64,000 bases of DNA from Modestobacter sp. VKM Ac-2982 (lineage in GTDB: Bacteria; Actinomycetota; Actinomycetes; Mycobacteriales; Geodermatophilaceae): contig NZ_JAPVBL010000001.1 in NCBI RefSeq assembly GCF_026967935.1, positions 372,001 to 436,000 on the forward strand, in the 5' to 3' direction. Below the pieces are notes generated by a model that saw only the letters and a list, made by a program, of their open reading frames with translations, was not told the origin of the DNA and did not search any database. The position numbers were made by a program, and so were the translations under genes. Below are positions 51,976-60,715 of this stretch, one piece after another; position 1 is the first letter of the stretch, and each line of letters opens with the position of its first letter.

Positions 51976-53601
51976 GTGAGCAGCACGCACGAGGTGCTCA
52001 ACCAGGCGCCCCCACGGATCGACCTGGACGAGTACTCCACCAACCCGGCGCTGACCGAGGCGGTCGCGCGCTACGACGCCGGCTGGGCGGAGAGCCACCT
52101 CGCCGAGGTCGGGTCGCTCGTCGGGCAGGGCGACGTCCAGCGGGACGCCGAGCTGGCCAACACCCATCCGCCGGTGTTCGCCGGCCACGACCGCTGGGGC
52201 AACCGGGTCGACGCGGTCGAGTTCCACCCCGCCTACCACCGGATCAGCGCCGCGGCGGTCGCGCACGGCGCGCACACCAGCTGCTGGTCCGAGCCGCGGC
52301 CCGGCGCGCACGTCGCCCGGGCTGCGGTGTTCATGCTCTTCGCCCAGATCGAGCCCGGGCACGCGTGCCCGGTGAGCATGACCCACGCCGTCGTCCCCTC
52401 GCTGCGGACGACACCGGAGCTGGCCGACGAGTGGCTGCCCCGGGTGTTCTCCCGGGACTACGACCCCGAGCTGCGCGACCCGGCCACCAAGACCTCGGCG
52501 GTCTTCGGCATGGCGATGACGGAGAAGCAGGGCGGCTCGGACGTGCGCGCCAACACCACCCGGGCGGTCGACGCCGGCGACGGCACCTGGCGGCTGACCG
52601 GGCACAAGTGGTTCTGCTCGGCCCCGCAGTCCGACGCCTTCCTGGTGCTCGCCCAGACCGCCGCCGGGCTCTCCTGCTTCCTGGTGCCCCGGGTGCTGCC
52701 GGGCGGGGAGCGCAACGTCTTCCGCATCCAGCGGCTCAAGGACAAGCTGGGCAACCGGTCGAACGCCTCCTCGGAGGTCGAGCTCGAGGAGACCGTCGGC
52801 CGGCTGGTCGGCGAGGAGGGCCGCGGGGTCCGGGCCATCATCGAGATGGTCGGCCAGACCCGGCTGGACTGCGTGCTGGGGAGCGCCGCCGGCATGCGGC
52901 AGGCCGTCGCCGAGGCGGCCTGGCACACCCGGCACCGCAGCGCCTTCGGCGCCACCCTGATCGACCAGCCGGCGATGACCGCCGTCGTCGCCGACCTGCA
53001 GCTGGAGGCCGAGGCCGCCACCTGGACGGCGCTCCGGGTGGCCGCGGCCTACGACCGCGAGGACGCCGAGTCGGTCGCGTTCCGCCGGCTGGCCACCGCC
53101 GTCGCCAAGTACTGGGTCTGCAAGCGGGGGCCGCACCACGCCTACGAGGCGCTGGAGTGCCTGGGCGGCAACGGCTACACCGAGGCCTTCCCGCTGGCCC
53201 GCCGCTACCGGGAGCAGCCGGTGATGGCGATCTGGGAGGGCTCGGGGAACGTGATCGCCCTCGACGTCCTCCGGGCGGTGGCCCGCGAGCCGGAGTCGGT
53301 GGCCGCCGTGGATCGGGAGGTCTCCTCGGCGCTGGGCGAGCACCGGGCCTTCGACGCGCACGTGCAGGCGACGCGGGCCCTCATCGGCCGGGTGCAGGCC
53401 GACCCGGGGAGCGCGCCCCAGCAGGCCCGACGGGTGGTGGAGGCGCTCGCGCTCGCCCTGCAGGGCGCCGTGCTGATCCGCGAGGCGCCGGCCGCCGTCG
53501 CCGACGCCTTCGTCTCCGCCCGGCTCGGGCCCGACCGCAGCCTGGAGTACGGCGCCCTCGACCCCGGCCTGGACCTCGCCGCGATCGCGGCGCGGGCCTG
53601 A
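51976..53601 (+). CDS. aidB: AidB-like acyl-CoA dehydrogenase family protein
   Basis: This 541-residue protein, the same length as E. coli AidB, has the family segments GMAMTEKQGGSDVRANTT, RIQRLKDKLGNRSNASSEVE and ECLGGNGYTEAFPLARRYRE, followed by IWEGSGNVIALD. AidB is a flavoprotein of the alkylation response (Ada regulon) that binds DNA and may shield promoters. It begins with GTG at 51976, divergent from the G6PDH gene. No ada or alkB gene is near, so control by alkylation cannot be shown. Confidence 0.9.
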   Translation: MSSTHEVLNQAPPRIDLDEYSTNPALTEAVARYDAGWAESHLAEVGSLVGQGDVQRDAELANTHPPVFAGHDRWGNRVDAVEFHPAYHRISAAAVAHGAHTSCWSEPRPGAHVARAAVFMLFAQIEPGHACPVSMTHAVVPSLRTTPELADEWLPRVFSRDYDPELRDPATKTSAVFGMAMTEKQGGSDVRANTTRAVDAGDGTWRLTGHKWFCSAPQSDAFLVLAQTAAGLSCFLVPRVLPGGERNVFRIQRLKDKLGNRSNASSEVELEETVGRLVGEEGRGVRAIIEMVGQTRLDCVLGSAAGMRQAVAEAAWHTRHRSAFGATLIDQPAMTAVVADLQLEAEAATWTALRVAAAYDREDAESVAFRRLATAVAKYWVCKRGPHHAYEALECLGGNGYTEAFPLARRYREQPVMAIWEGSGNVIALDVLRAVAREPESVAAVDREVSSALGEHRAFDAHVQATRALIGRVQADPGSAPQQARRVVEALALALQGAVLIREAPAAVADAFVSARLGPDRSLEYGALDPGLDLAAIAARA

Positions 53602-53631
53602 CCGGGCTCGATCGGCCCTATCCTCCGGCGC

Positions 53632-54021
53632 ATGACCGGACGTCGAACCGCCCTGACCGCCGGCGCGGCCGGGCTCAGCGTGCTCGCCTGGGTCGCGTGG
53701 CTCGCCTGGGACCGGGAGTACCAGTTCGACCCGGAGACCAGCACGACCTCGGGCCCCTACGAGACGTGGCAGGTCGTCGGCTGCCTGCTGACCCTGCTGG
53801 CCGCCGCGGTGCTGGCCGGGTGGGTGCAGCGGCCACTGGTCGCGGCGCTGGCGGTGACCGTGCCGTTCACCCTCTGCTGGACGGTCGACGCAGCCCTCCA
53901 GGACGAGACCGGGCTCTTCCTGGTGGGCGCGCTGCTGATCGCCGTGGGCCTGTTCCTCGGCTCGCTGCTCGTCGCCGTCGGGGTCGGCCGGGCCACCGGC
54001 CGCAGTCGCCTCGACGCCTGA
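53632..54021 (+). CDS. small membrane protein of unknown function
   Basis: This 129-residue protein has four hydrophobic segments (AGLSVLAWVAWLAWD, QVVGCLLTLLAAAVLAGWV, PLVAALAVTVPFTLCWTVDA, FLVGALLIAVGLFLGSLLVA) and an acidic extracytoplasmic loop (REYQFDPETSTTSGPY). It lies 30 bp after aidB in the same direction and could be co-transcribed. No family recognised. Confidence 0.7.
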   Translation: MTGRRTALTAGAAGLSVLAWVAWLAWDREYQFDPETSTTSGPYETWQVVGCLLTLLAAAVLAGWVQRPLVAALAVTVPFTLCWTVDAALQDETGLFLVGALLIAVGLFLGSLLVAVGVGRATGRSRLDA

Positions 54022-54039
54022 CCCCGCCCAGGAGATCGG

Positions 54040-55311
54040 TCAGTCGGCGAAGCAGGCGGTCAGCGCACCGACCATCAGCGGGACGTCCAGGGCCGAGGCC
54101 AGCTCCCGGGCCGAGTGCATGGCCAGCATGGGTGCGCCGACGTCGACGGTCGCGATGCCCAGCCGGGTCGCCGTCAGCGGGCCGATCGTGCTCCCGCAGG
54201 GCAGGTCGGCCCGGGTGACGAACCACTGCACCGGCACCGACGCCTCCGCGCAGCGATCGGCGAACCAGCCGCTGGTGACCGCGTCGGTGGCGTAGGCCTG
54301 GTTCGCGTTGACCTTCAGCACCGGCCCGCCGCCCAGCTGCGGCTGGTGGCCCGGCTCGTGCCGGTCGGACCGGGTGGGGTGCAGCGCGTGCGCCATGTCC
54401 GCCGAGACCAGCCGGGACTGCGCCAGGGCCCGGGGGAGCGCCTGCGGGTCACCGGCGTCCAGGACCGCCACCAGCCGGCGGACGACGTCCTCCAGGAAGC
54501 TGCCGCGGGCCCCGGACATCGAGCCGCTGCCCACCTCCTCGTGGTCGTTGGCGACCAGCAGCTGGGTGCGGCGGGTGGCCGCCGCGGCGACCAGCGCCGT
54601 CACCCCGGCGTGGCAGCTGGCCAGGTTGTCCAGCCGCGGCGCGGCGACCCAGCTGCCGTCGGCGCCGGTGCGGGCGGCCGGCTGGGTGTCGGTGAGCACC
54701 AGGTCGTGCCCGACGACGTCCTGTACGGCTGCGCCCACCGACGCGGCCAGCGCCTCCCGCAGGCCCGGCTCGGTGCCCAGGTCCTGGGACCACACCGGCA
54801 CCAGCTCGCGCTGCGGGTCCAGCTTCAGGCCGTCACGGACGCCGCGGTCCAGGTGGATGGCCAGGGACGGCAGCCGCAGGGGCGCACCCGGCAGCCGGAC
54901 CAGGGCGGTGCCGCCGCCACGCAACGCGACCCGGCCGGCCACGGTGAGCTCCCGGTCCAGCCAGGTGTGCCAGAGGCCGCCGCCGTAGGGCTCGACGCCG
55001 ACCAGCCGGTAGCCGGCCTGCCGGACGTCCTCGCGCGGCCGCACCTTGAACGTGGGGGAGTCGGTGTGCGCGCCGACCAGCCGCAGCCCCGCCTCGGCCG
55101 GCGATGCGCTGCCCACCCGGAACGCGATCAGGCTGCCGTGCCGGACGACGAAGTGCTGCCCGCCGGGGGCCAGCTCCCACCGGTCGGCCTCGGCCAGCTC
55201 GGTGAAGCCGGCCGCGCCCAGCCGCCGGGCCAGCTCCGCGACGGCGTGCGACGGGGAGGGGGATGCGTCGACGAAGGCCCGCAGGTCGTCACCGAGGGAG
55301 AGGTCCGGCAT
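54040..55311 (-). CDS. apeB: M18-family aminopeptidase
   Basis: This enzyme of about 423 residues has the dinuclear-metal motifs of the M18 family: LVGAHTDSPTFKVRP, the bridging Asp in APRLDNLASCHAGV, NDHEEVGSGSMSGARG and SADMAHALHP. It ends HSARELASALD followed by a short helix. It removes N-terminal acidic (or other) residues from peptides. Either ATG, at 55320 or at 55311, may be used. It is divergent from the DUF222 gene and its LexA box. Confidence 0.93.
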   Translation of the reverse strand: MPDLSLGDDLRAFVDASPSPSHAVAELARRLGAAGFTELAEADRWELAPGGQHFVVRHGSLIAFRVGSASPAEAGLRLVGAHTDSPTFKVRPREDVRQAGYRLVGVEPYGGGLWHTWLDRELTVAGRVALRGGGTALVRLPGAPLRLPSLAIHLDRGVRDGLKLDPQRELVPVWSQDLGTEPGLREALAASVGAAVQDVVGHDLVLTDTQPAARTGADGSWVAAPRLDNLASCHAGVTALVAAAATRRTQLLVANDHEEVGSGSMSGARGSFLEDVVRRLVAVLDAGDPQALPRALAQSRLVSADMAHALHPTRSDRHEPGHQPQLGGGPVLKVNANQAYATDAVTSGWFADRCAEASVPVQWFVTRADLPCGSTIGPLTATRLGIATVDVGAPMLAMHSARELASALDVPLMVGALTACFAD

Positions 55312-55455
55312 GGACCCCATCTTGCTCGACGGCCTCCGGCCCGGCCGATCCTGAGCCGCCGGACCGACCGTGGGGCCGGGCCCCGACACGGCTCAACGGT
55401 CGGCGAGGCGGCCCGACCCGCCGGTGACCCCGGTCCTCACCGGAACTGTCGGACC

Positions 55456-55471
55456 TCGAACGTATGTTCGA
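55456..55471. promoter_or_regulatory. perfect LexA (SOS) box
   Basis: TCGAACGTATGTTCGA equals the actinobacterial LexA consensus TCGAACNNNNGTTCGA and ends three bases before the GTG of the DUF222 gene. It overlaps a possible -10 (TATGTT, 55463-55468), which would give a leaderless transcript. Confidence 0.88.
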
Positions 55472-55474
55472 TGC

Positions 55475-57031
55475 GTGACGACGACGGCTCCGTTCTCCGG
55501 CCCGCTGGGCGCGGTGGTCGACGTCTTCTTCACCGGCGAGTCGCACCGCGACGTGGCGGGGCTGTCCTCCGATGAGCGGGTGGCGGCCCGGTTGCAGGGC
55601 GTGCAGCGGCGGCGGGCGATGGAGGCCGCGGAGGAGGCAGAGCTGATCCTGGAGCTGGCCGGTCGGCGGCCTGCCGCGCCGGACCCGGATGGGCCGGGTG
55701 CCCGACGGCCGGGCTGGGCCAGTGAGTCCGGTGGCGCCGAGATCAGCGAGTTCTTCCTCGCCGAGCTGTCCGCGGTGCTGAACCTGGGTCGCGGGACTGC
55801 GGCGGTGCGGCTGCGGCGGGCGCTGACCTGGTCGCAGAAGCTCCCGGGCACGTTCGCCGCGTTGGCGGCCGGGGAGCTGGACGAGCGGCGGGCTCACGTG
55901 CTGGCCGACGTCCTGGAACACACCCCGGCGCAGGTCGCCGGGCAGGTCGAGGACGCGCTGCTCGGTGAGGCGACCGGTCTGTCGGTGGCCCGGCTGGAGA
56001 GGCGCGCCACCGAGGAGCTGCTCCGGCTGGACGCCGCCGCAGCCGAGGAACGCCGGGCCGAGGCGGAGAAGACCGCCGACGTACGGGTGTACCCCTCGCC
56101 CACCGACGGGCGGTCGACGCTGGCCGCGGACCTGCCCACCGGTGAGGCCGTGGAGTGCCACGACCTGCTCGACCAACTGGCCCGGATGCTCAAGGCCGAC
56201 GGCGATCCCCGCCCGATCGGGGCGCTGCGGGCGCACGTGCTGTCCCTGCTGATCCGCCGCCCCGCCGACTCCGGTCTGCCCGCGGTGGCCGCGAACCTCA
56301 CGATCACCGCCGAGCTGGCCGCGCTGGCCGGGGCGAGCAGTGCCCCGGGTGAGGTCAACGGGCTGCCGATCACCGCCAGCCACCTGCGCGAGCTCCTGGC
56401 CCGGGTCGGCGCCCTCGGCCTCACCGCGCCCGACGGCGGGACCCTCACCTACGCCCTCACGGGACCGGACGGGCAGCTGCTGGCCACGGTGACGCCCGCC
56501 GAGCTGGCCCGGCTGGCCCGCCGCGGCGGCCCCCAGCACCCCGACAGCGTCAGCACCGGCGCCGCCGAGAGGAGCGGGGGCACCGCCGGCCGGGATGCCA
56601 GGGAGGCCTGTGACTGTGTGGTCCTCGGGCCGCCGCCGGCGACCGCTGCCTACCGGCCCACCGACCGGCAACGGGCCTTCGTCGCCACCCGCGACCGGCG
56701 CTGCCGGTTCCCCAACTGCGGGCAACGGGTCGGATGGACAGATCTGGACCACGTCACCGCCCACGCCTGCGGCGGGGCGACCGACTGCACCAACCTCTGC
56801 TGCCTGTGCCGTAGCCACCACCGACTCAAGACCTTCGCTCCCGGGTGGCAGTACCGGATCGACAGCGACGGCACCCTGCACGTCACGACACCTTCCGGGG
56901 TCACCCGTATCACTCGCCCGCCAGGCCAGCGATCACCCGGCTCCCGATCACATCCCCCGAACCCGGAACCCGGACCACCACCCGGCGCGCCACCACCGCC
57001 GGACCCGCCCGACGACCCGCCGCCGTTCTGA
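55475..57031 (+). CDS. DUF222/HNH endonuclease-domain protein (13E12 repeat family)
   Basis: In this 518-residue protein, the DUF222 domain (about residues 30-380) contains GGAEISEFFLAELSAVLNLG and LDERRAHVLADVLEHTPAQV. The HNH domain at about 408-452 is complete: CRFPNCGQRVGWTDLDHVTA, then NLCCLCRSHHRLKTF with both Cys pairs, DH and the last His. A Pro-rich tail follows. Family members occur in many copies in actinobacteria; several in M. tuberculosis (13E12) belong to the LexA regulon. The GTG at 55475 lies directly behind a LexA box, so DNA-damage induction is expected. Confidence 0.92.
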   Translation: MTTTAPFSGPLGAVVDVFFTGESHRDVAGLSSDERVAARLQGVQRRRAMEAAEEAELILELAGRRPAAPDPDGPGARRPGWASESGGAEISEFFLAELSAVLNLGRGTAAVRLRRALTWSQKLPGTFAALAAGELDERRAHVLADVLEHTPAQVAGQVEDALLGEATGLSVARLERRATEELLRLDAAAAEERRAEAEKTADVRVYPSPTDGRSTLAADLPTGEAVECHDLLDQLARMLKADGDPRPIGALRAHVLSLLIRRPADSGLPAVAANLTITAELAALAGASSAPGEVNGLPITASHLRELLARVGALGLTAPDGGTLTYALTGPDGQLLATVTPAELARLARRGGPQHPDSVSTGAAERSGGTAGRDAREACDCVVLGPPPATAAYRPTDRQRAFVATRDRRCRFPNCGQRVGWTDLDHVTAHACGGATDCTNLCCLCRSHHRLKTFAPGWQYRIDSDGTLHVTTPSGVTRITRPPGQRSPGSRSHPPNPEPGPPPGAPPPPDPPDDPPPF

Positions 57032-57134
57032 GCCCCCGTCCCTCGTGCCTGCTTGCCGTCTCGGCCTGCGGTCGGCGCCCGCGCCGACCGCAGTCCGGGC
57101 GTTTGGCCGCCGACACGCGGGTAGGTCGGGGTGC

Positions 57135-57401
57135 ATGGCCGACGACATCGAGATCGATGCCCAGGGTGAGCACGGCTACCTCGTGACCCAGCTCAGCGAG
57201 CTGGAAGACGTGCGCACCTGGTTCACGGTGACGCCCGAGGTGATGGACCAGTTGGGCGCCGACGACGAGGAGGACGTGGTGCTGCGCACGGTGCAGTTCC
57301 TGCGCAAGCACCAGGACGTGGCCGACTTCCCGGAGGCCGTGGACCTGGAGGACGTCATAGCCAGCTACGACGACTACCTGACGGTGATGACAGCGGACTG
57401 A
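57135..57401 (+). CDS. small acidic hypothetical protein
   Basis: This 88-residue, strongly acidic protein begins MADDIEIDAQGEHGYLVTQL and has a helical middle (DEEDVVLRTVQFLRKHQDVA). It ends DLEDVIASYDDYLTVMTAD. No signal peptide or membrane helix is visible. It lies 23 bp before the coxD-like gene in the same direction. Similar short proteins are common in actinobacteria; function unknown. Confidence 0.75.
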   Translation: MADDIEIDAQGEHGYLVTQLSELEDVRTWFTVTPEVMDQLGADDEEDVVLRTVQFLRKHQDVADFPEAVDLEDVIASYDDYLTVMTAD

Positions 57402-57423
57402 TCGCGGCCTGGGCACGGGTGGG

Positions 57424-58326
57424 ATGCTGCGACCTGTGACCGAGCCCACCCTGCCCGCCGACCCCGCCGCGCTGGCCGCTTCGCTCGAGGCCATCGGCTA
57501 CCTGCCCGACGAGGGCCTGGCGACGGCGGCCTACCTGGCGCTGGTGATGCACCGACCGCTGTTCCTCGAGGGGGAGGCCGGGGTCGGCAAGACGGCGCTG
57601 GCCCGCGCGCTCGCCGACGTCACCGGCCGGCCGATCTACCGGCTGCAGTGCTACGAGGGCCTGGAGGCCAGCCACGCCCTCTACGACTGGGACTTCGGCC
57701 GTCAGCTGCTGCACCTGCGCGCCGCCGAGGCCGCCGGTACCGCCGAACGCGCCGAGGAGCTGGAGGCCTCCCTCTACGACCGGCGGTTCCTGCTGGCCCG
57801 CCCGCTGCTGCAGGCGCTCGAGGACTCCCCGTCGGTGCTGCTCATCGACGAGGTCGACCGGGCCGACGACGAGTTCGAGGCGTTCCTGCTCGAGGTGCTC
57901 AGCGACTTCACCATCTCCATCCCGGAGCTCGGGACGATCCGCGCGCAGACGCCGCCGCTCGTCGTCCTCACCTCCAACCGCACCCGCGAGGTGCACGACG
58001 CGCTCAAGCGCCGCTGCCTCTATCACTGGCTGGAGCACCCCGACTTCGAGCGCGAGGTCGCCATCCTGCGCCGTCGGCTGCCCGACGTCACCGAGGAGCT
58101 GGCCCGCCAGGTCGCCCGCGCCACGGCCCGGCTCCGCGAGCTCGACCTGCTCAAGCCGCCCGGGGTCGCCGAGGCGATGGACTGGGCGACCGCGCTGCAC
58201 GCCCTCGGCGCGCGCGAGCTCGACCCGGACACCGCGGCCCGCACGCTGGGCGCGGTGCTGAAGTACCGGGAGGACACCGACCGCGTCCACGCACTCGCCC
58301 GGGGAGCGCTCTTCGGTGGCGGCTGA
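57424..58326 (+). CDS. coxD: MoxR/CoxD-type AAA+ ATPase
   Basis: This 300-residue ATPase has Walker A EGEAGVGKTALARAL, the MoxR segment IYRLQCYEGLEASHALYDWD, Walker B VLLIDEVDRADDEFEAFLLE and sensor 1 LTSNRTREVHDALKRRCLYH. It clusters with a VWA protein and an XdhC protein exactly as CoxD-CoxE-CoxF, which insert or sulfurate the CuMoO2 or Mo centre of CO dehydrogenase-type hydroxylases. The ATG at 57424 and the GTG at 57439 are both possible. Inference: it matures a molybdenum hydroxylase not in this window. Confidence 0.88.
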   Translation: MLRPVTEPTLPADPAALAASLEAIGYLPDEGLATAAYLALVMHRPLFLEGEAGVGKTALARALADVTGRPIYRLQCYEGLEASHALYDWDFGRQLLHLRAAEAAGTAERAEELEASLYDRRFLLARPLLQALEDSPSVLLIDEVDRADDEFEAFLLEVLSDFTISIPELGTIRAQTPPLVVLTSNRTREVHDALKRRCLYHWLEHPDFEREVAILRRRLPDVTEELARQVARATARLRELDLLKPPGVAEAMDWATALHALGARELDPDTAARTLGAVLKYREDTDRVHALARGALFGGG

Positions 58327-58338
58327 CCCCGGCCCGCC

Positions 58339-58404
58339 CCAGGCAAAGGAAGCTGTGCACCCACTCTCGGTGCAGAAACCGGGTGCAAAGCCTCCTGTGC
58401 CTGG
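58339..58404. repeat. 66-bp imperfect inverted-repeat element, family 3 copy B
   Basis: Begins CCAGGCAAAGGAAGCT and ends AAAGCCTCCTGTGCCTGG, matching copy A at 25839-25904 in length and ends. It sits between the coxD-like stop (58326) and the coxE-like GTG (58418), contains no in-frame stop for coxE, and could lengthen its N-terminus. Confidence 0.75.
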
Positions 58405-58417
58405 CACGCGGGACGTC

Positions 58418-59506
58418 GTGACGACCGTGCTCGGTTTCGCGCGCACGCTGCGGCACGCCGGCGTCGACGCCTCCCCCGACCGGGTCGAGGCGATGCTGGC
58501 CGCCGTCGCCCACCTCGACGTCCTGGACCCCACCGCCGTCTACTGGTCCGGCCGGCTGACGCTGTGCGCGAGCCCCGACGACCTGGAGCGTTACGACGCC
58601 GGGTTCGCCGCGTACTTCGGGGGTGAGGCGCCGCGGGCGCGCCGACCGTCGGGGGCGGAGGAGCAGCGGGTGGCCCAGTCCGCGCCGCTGCAGACCGGGG
58701 AGGGCAGCCAGGACGGCGGGGAGCCCACCGAGCTCGCCACCCAGGCCAGCGGCGAGGAGGTGCTCCGGCACCGGGACGTCGCCGAGCTGACCGTCGCCGA
58801 GCGCGACCAGCTGCGCCGGCTGTTCGCCCTGCTCGCCCCGGCCACCCCGATGCGCGCCTCGCGGCGCCGCAGCCCGTCGGCGCACGGCTCGATCCACCAG
58901 GCGCGCACGGTGCGGCGGGCGCTGCGCGACGGCGGGGAGATCACCCGGCTGGTGCACCACCGGGCCCGCGCGCGCCCGCGCCGGGTGGTGCTGCTGATCG
59001 ACGTCTCCGGTTCGATGAGCCCGTACGCCGACGCGCTGCTGCGGTTCGCGCACGCCGCCGTCCGGGCTCGGCCGGCCAGCACCGAGGTGTTCACCATCGG
59101 CACCCGGCTGACCCGGGTCACCCGGGAGCTGCGGCTGCGCGACCCGGACAAGGCGCTGGCCGCCAGCGGCTCGGCGATCCCCGACTGGTCCGGTGGCACC
59201 CGGATCGGCGAGGTGCTCAAGGCCTTCCTGGACCGCTGGGGCCAGCGCGGCACCGCCCGGGGCGCGATCGTGGTGGTCTGCAGCGACGGCTGGGAGCGCG
59301 GGGGACCGGAGCTGCTCGGTGAGCAGATGGCCCGGCTGGCCCGGCTCGCGCACGCCGTCGTCTGGGTGAACCCGCACAAGGGCCGGGCCGGCTACGAGCC
59401 GCTGACCGGTGGGATGGTGGCGGCGCTGCCGTCGATCGACTGCTTCGTCGCCGGGCACAGCCTGGCCGCCTTCGAGGAACTGGCAGGGGTGATCACGCAT
59501 GCGTGA
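58418..59506 (+). CDS. coxE: CoxE-type VWA-domain protein
   Basis: This 362-residue protein has an N-terminal region (VLGFARTLRHAGVDASPDRV) typical of CoxE/DUF58-linked VWA proteins. The VWA domain at about residues 185-360 has an intact MIDAS, DVSGSMSPY. GTG at 58418 is the start that matches the family. A GTG at 58316, overlapping the coxD stop, would add 34 residues encoded largely by a dispersed repeat. Its end overlaps the coxF start by 8 bp. It works with the MoxR ATPase in hydroxylase metal-centre assembly. Confidence 0.88.
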   Translation: MTTVLGFARTLRHAGVDASPDRVEAMLAAVAHLDVLDPTAVYWSGRLTLCASPDDLERYDAGFAAYFGGEAPRARRPSGAEEQRVAQSAPLQTGEGSQDGGEPTELATQASGEEVLRHRDVAELTVAERDQLRRLFALLAPATPMRASRRRSPSAHGSIHQARTVRRALRDGGEITRLVHHRARARPRRVVLLIDVSGSMSPYADALLRFAHAAVRARPASTEVFTIGTRLTRVTRELRLRDPDKALAASGSAIPDWSGGTRIGEVLKAFLDRWGQRGTARGAIVVVCSDGWERGGPELLGEQMARLARLAHAVVWVNPHKGRAGYEPLTGGMVAALPSIDCFVAGHSLAAFEELAGVITHA

Positions 59507-60620
59507 TGTTCTGGATGACCTGGTCGGGTGGTGGCAGGCGGGGGAGACCGTCGGCGTGGGCACCGTGGTGGGCACCTGGCGGTCCGCGCCGCGGCCGGCC
59601 GGCGCGTCGATGCTGGTCGGCCCGGACGGGACGGCGGTCGGCAGCGTCTCCGGCGGCTGCGTCGAGGGCGCGGTCTACGCCGAGGCGCAGGACGTCCTGG
59701 TCAGCGGCGAGCCCACCCTGGAGCGGTACGGGGTGAGCGACGACGACGCCTTCGCCGTGGGCCTGACCTGCGGCGGGATCCTCGACGTCTACGTGGAGGC
59801 GATCTCCCGGGAGTCCTTCCCGGAGCTCGGCGACGTCGCCGCGTCGGTGGGCGCGCACGAGCCGGTCGCCGTCGTCACCTGCGTCAAGGGCCCGGACGAC
59901 CGGCTGGGCAAGCGGCTGGTGCTCTGGCCCGATCGAGCCTCGGGCACGCTCGGCCTCCAGCGACTGGACGACGCCGTCGCCGCCGACGCCCGCGGCATGC
60001 TCGCCGCCGGCCGGACCGCGACCCTCACCTACGGCCACGACGGCGAGCGACGCGGTGACGAGCTCACGTTGTTCGTCTCCTCCTTCGCCCCACCGGCCCG
60101 GATGGTCGTCTTCGGCGCGATCGACTTCGCCGCCGCCGTCGCCCGGGTGGGGGCCTTCCTCGGCTACCGGGTGACCGTGTGCGACGCCCGGCCGGTGTTC
60201 GCCACCGCCCGCCGCTTCCCCGACGCCGACGAGGTCGTCGTGGAGTGGCCGCACAAGTACCTGCAGGCCCAGGTGGACGCCGGGGCGATCGACGAGCGCA
60301 CGGTGCTCTGCGTGCTCACCCACGACCCGAAGTTCGACGTCCCGCTGCTGGAGGTCGCGCTCCGGCTGCCGGTGGCCTACGTCGGCGCGATGGGCTCCCG
60401 GCGCACCCACGACGAGCGGCTGGCGCGGCTGCGCGAGGCCGGGCTGACCGAGGACGAACTGGTCCGTCTCGCCTCCCCGATCGGGCTGGACCTGGGCGCC
60501 CGCACCCCGGAGGAGACCGCCGTCTCGATCGCCGCGGAGATCATCGCCGGCCGCTGGGGCGGCACCGGCGAGCGGCTGGCCGAGGTCGCCGGCCCCATCC
60601 ACCGCACCGCCGACCGTTAG
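59499..60620 (+). CDS. XdhC/CoxF-type molybdenum hydroxylase maturation protein
   Basis: In this 373-residue protein, the N-terminal XdhC domain shows GSVSGGCVEGAVYAEAQDVL and GLTCGGILDVYVE. The C-terminal Rossmann domain shows RMVVFGAIDFAAAVARVGAF, VCVLTHDPKFDVPLLEVALR-like strands and YVGAMGSRRTHDERLARL. XdhC proteins bind the sulfurated Mo cofactor and load it into xanthine dehydrogenase-type enzymes. It is the last gene of the coxDEF-like operon, overlapping coxE. Two palindromic repeats lie directly after its stop. Confidence 0.9.
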   Translation: MRDVLDDLVGWWQAGETVGVGTVVGTWRSAPRPAGASMLVGPDGTAVGSVSGGCVEGAVYAEAQDVLVSGEPTLERYGVSDDDAFAVGLTCGGILDVYVEAISRESFPELGDVAASVGAHEPVAVVTCVKGPDDRLGKRLVLWPDRASGTLGLQRLDDAVAADARGMLAAGRTATLTYGHDGERRGDELTLFVSSFAPPARMVVFGAIDFAAAVARVGAFLGYRVTVCDARPVFATARRFPDADEVVVEWPHKYLQAQVDAGAIDERTVLCVLTHDPKFDVPLLEVALRLPVAYVGAMGSRRTHDERLARLREAGLTEDELVRLASPIGLDLGARTPEETAVSIAAEIIAGRWGGTGERLAEVAGPIHRTADR

Positions 60621-60623
60621 TCC

Positions 60624-60651
60624 AGGGGCCAAAGTCGCGACTTTGGCCCCT
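60624..60651. repeat. 28-bp perfect palindrome, family 2 copy 1
   Basis: The left arm is AGGGGCCAAAGTCG and the right arm its exact complement. It lies four bases after the coxF stop and may act as terminator. A second copy with two changes stands at 62149-62176. Confidence 0.8.
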
Positions 60652-60659
60652 CAGCCGGG

Positions 60660-60683
60660 CCACCAAAATGGCCATTTTGGTGG
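60660..60683. repeat. 24-bp perfect palindrome, family 1 (intergenic copy)
   Basis: The core CCAAAATGGCCATTTTGG is flanked by CCA/TGG and followed by a run of GGT units. It matches the modB copy at 21598-21621 except one base. It sits between convergent coxF and M20 genes, eight bases from family 2 copy 1. Confidence 0.8.
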
Positions 60684-60715
60684 TGGTGGTGGTGGTGGTG
60701 GGCCAGGCCGGGTGG

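Noticed and set aside
51796-53361. Extension of the G6PDH reading frame far upstream
   Set aside because: The extension is antisense to the AidB-like gene; MQATFVVLGG at 51795 is the natural start with a ribosome site.
60681-60705. GGT run considered as part of a CRISPR or tandem-repeat array
   Set aside because: It is a simple trinucleotide run without spacers; no CRISPR-like spacing is found anywhere in the window.
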